DNA from: Tardibacter sp963781025
Lineage (GTDB): Bacteria > Pseudomonadota > Alphaproteobacteria > Sphingomonadales > Sphingomonadaceae
Direction of reading: 5' to 3'
Length of the DNA stretch: 64,000 nucleotides
Assembly: GCA_963781025.1 (NCBI GenBank)
Contig: CAWADU010000003.1
Span: 1,488,001 to 1,552,000, forward strand
The notes below the pieces were generated by a model. It was not told the origin of the DNA. It worked only from the letters and a program-made list of their open reading frames with translations, and made no database searches. Below, piece after piece: positions 63,229-64,000 of the stretch. Positions within the stretch are counted from its first letter, which is position 1; each line of letters begins with the position of its first letter. Both the position numbers and the translations under genes were made by a program.

Positions 63229-63867
63229 GTGAAATTCAGTTGGACCGGTATTGCCGCAGGACTGGCGGTACTGACTGCCGTGACGCCGCGAGCATCGGCC
63301 CAACTTTTCATATACCCGCCGGATTTCTCGGGCGCGCCTGTAACCGGAGCGGAACCTGGCATCGGCCTGCCCCTGCCAGGCGCCAATCCGGAAGAACTGC
63401 GCGCATCCCTCGTGTGGAACCTGCGCGCCGGGCTGAACGTCGCCGCGCTACAATGCCAGTTCTCCCCGACGCTCGCCACGGTTCGCAACTACAATCAGTT
63501 GCTGCGACATCAGGTCAAGGAATTCAACCGTACCCGCTTGAGCCTCGAAGGCTATTTCAAGCGTACGGCCGGTGCGAAAGATGGAGTCCGCGCCTTCGAC
63601 CAGTACACAACCCGAACATATAATGGGTTTTCGACCCTCCACGCACAGCTCGGCTTTTGCCAGACAGCGGCACTCATCGGACGCGCGGCATTGGGAACGC
63701 CCAAGGGCGAATTGTACCAGCTGGCATCTCTACGCCTGCGCGAATTCAGAAACAGCCTGACGCCGGTCGGCGATCGTCTTTTCGGCATACGGCTTGGGGC
63801 CTTTCCGCTCGAGCAAATTCCCGATCCGTGCGTCGATAAAAAAGGCCGGCGCAAGAAGCGCTGCTAG
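63229..63867 (+). CDS. Exported protein of unknown function
   Basis: A 212-residue protein starting at GTG 63229 (AAAGG about 9 bases upstream). It has a signal peptide (WTGIAAGLAVLTAVTPRA, cleavage after ASA) and a mature domain without recognised family: a Pro/Gly-rich start, helical middle (LRASLVWNLRAGLNVAALQC, RNYNQLLRHQVKEFNRTRL) and a basic, Cys-ending tail KKGRRKKRC. Four cysteines (in ALQC, GFCQ, DPCV and the last residue) could form two disulfides in the periplasm. Confidence 0.75.
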   Translation: MKFSWTGIAAGLAVLTAVTPRASAQLFIYPPDFSGAPVTGAEPGIGLPLPGANPEELRASLVWNLRAGLNVAALQCQFSPTLATVRNYNQLLRHQVKEFNRTRLSLEGYFKRTAGAKDGVRAFDQYTTRTYNGFSTLHAQLGFCQTAALIGRAALGTPKGELYQLASLRLREFRNSLTPVGDRLFGIRLGAFPLEQIPDPCVDKKGRRKKRC

Positions 63868-63940
63868 CTTTCATTCAGGGGCGGCAGCAATGTCGGAATA
63901 AACGCGCCGGAGCTTTCTGCCCCCACCGCCAGCTCGCGAG

Positions 63941-63974
63941 AAAAGAAAGGCGGGCCATCTGTGGATGACCCGCC
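63941..63974 (-). terminator. Terminator of a minus-strand gene beyond the right edge
   Basis: On the minus strand GGCGGGTCATC and GATGGCCCGCC pair over 11 bases with one mismatch and a four-base loop, then TTTCTTTT follows. No minus-strand stop codon lies between it and the window edge in a way that fixes a gene, so the gene it serves presumably ends to the right of position 64000. Confidence 0.65.
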
Positions 63975-64000
63975 CATCTTTGGGGCCGAAGCCGCCGGTC

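Overview
The window is about 64 kb of G+C-rich chromosome from an alphaproteobacterium, most likely a member of the Sphingomonadales. The evidence is the protein repertoire and gene order: glnE, a Bcp-type peroxiredoxin, a DUF455 protein and an M23 peptidase in a row; metX-metW; rpmI-rplT-pheS-pheT; secB divergent from Tim44-like, mltA and smr; rpmH-rnpA-yidD-yidC-engB; cpoB-tilS-ftsH. The genus cannot be fixed from this sequence. It is almost entirely a core chromosomal region: I see no insertion sequence, prophage, CRISPR array or RNA gene, and no stretch over 300 bases without a gene.

Layout. 0-3 kb: end of a TPM-domain protein, a Nudix hydrolase and two transporters. 3.1-8.3 kb: a surface-polymer group with a UDP-GlcNAc 2-epimerase, a CDP-alcohol phosphatidyltransferase overlapping a HIT protein, a convergent LicC-like nucleotidyltransferase, and a polysaccharide flippase. 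8.3-16 kb: xthA, an ErpA/IscA-type Fe-S carrier, M23 peptidase, DUF455, Bcp, glnE, DUF445. 16-20.4 kb: an RND pump whose adaptor gene has an in-frame stop. 20.6-23.7 kb: three small GlsB/YeaQ-type membrane proteins around a SIMPL protein and NhaA. 23.8-29.9 kb: metW-metX and the pheT-pheS-rplT-rpmI operon. 30-34.8 kb: AsmA, HisN, a frameshifted PEP-CTERM protein behind a textbook sigma-54 promoter, and a methyltransferase. 34.8-42 kb: ftsH (disrupted), tilS, cpoB, a RodZ-like protein, ptsP. 42-47.6 kb: nitronate monooxygenase, lysC, trpS, murJ, secB. 47.8-54.3 kb: Tim44-like, mltA, smr, a GGDEF-EAL protein, dapE, cupin, GST. 54.3-57.4 kb: engB, yidC, yidD, rnpA, rpmH. 57.5-64 kb: small envelope proteins, a universal stress protein, nadC-nadA with an MBL hydrolase, lipB and two unknown exported proteins.

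Two themes stand out. First, the CDP-alcohol transferase / HIT / nucleotidyltransferase / flippase group looks like a pathway that activates a polar alcohol with CTP and transfers it to a lipid or glycan; its product is unknown and it is the best candidate for an undescribed system. Second, several genes carry single-base lesions (RND adaptor, PEP-CTERM protein, ftsH twice, rpmH), and rnpA lacks a normal start codon. Because ftsH and rpmH are normally essential, sequence error is the likeliest cause for at least some of these, and they should be checked against reads before being called pseudogenes.
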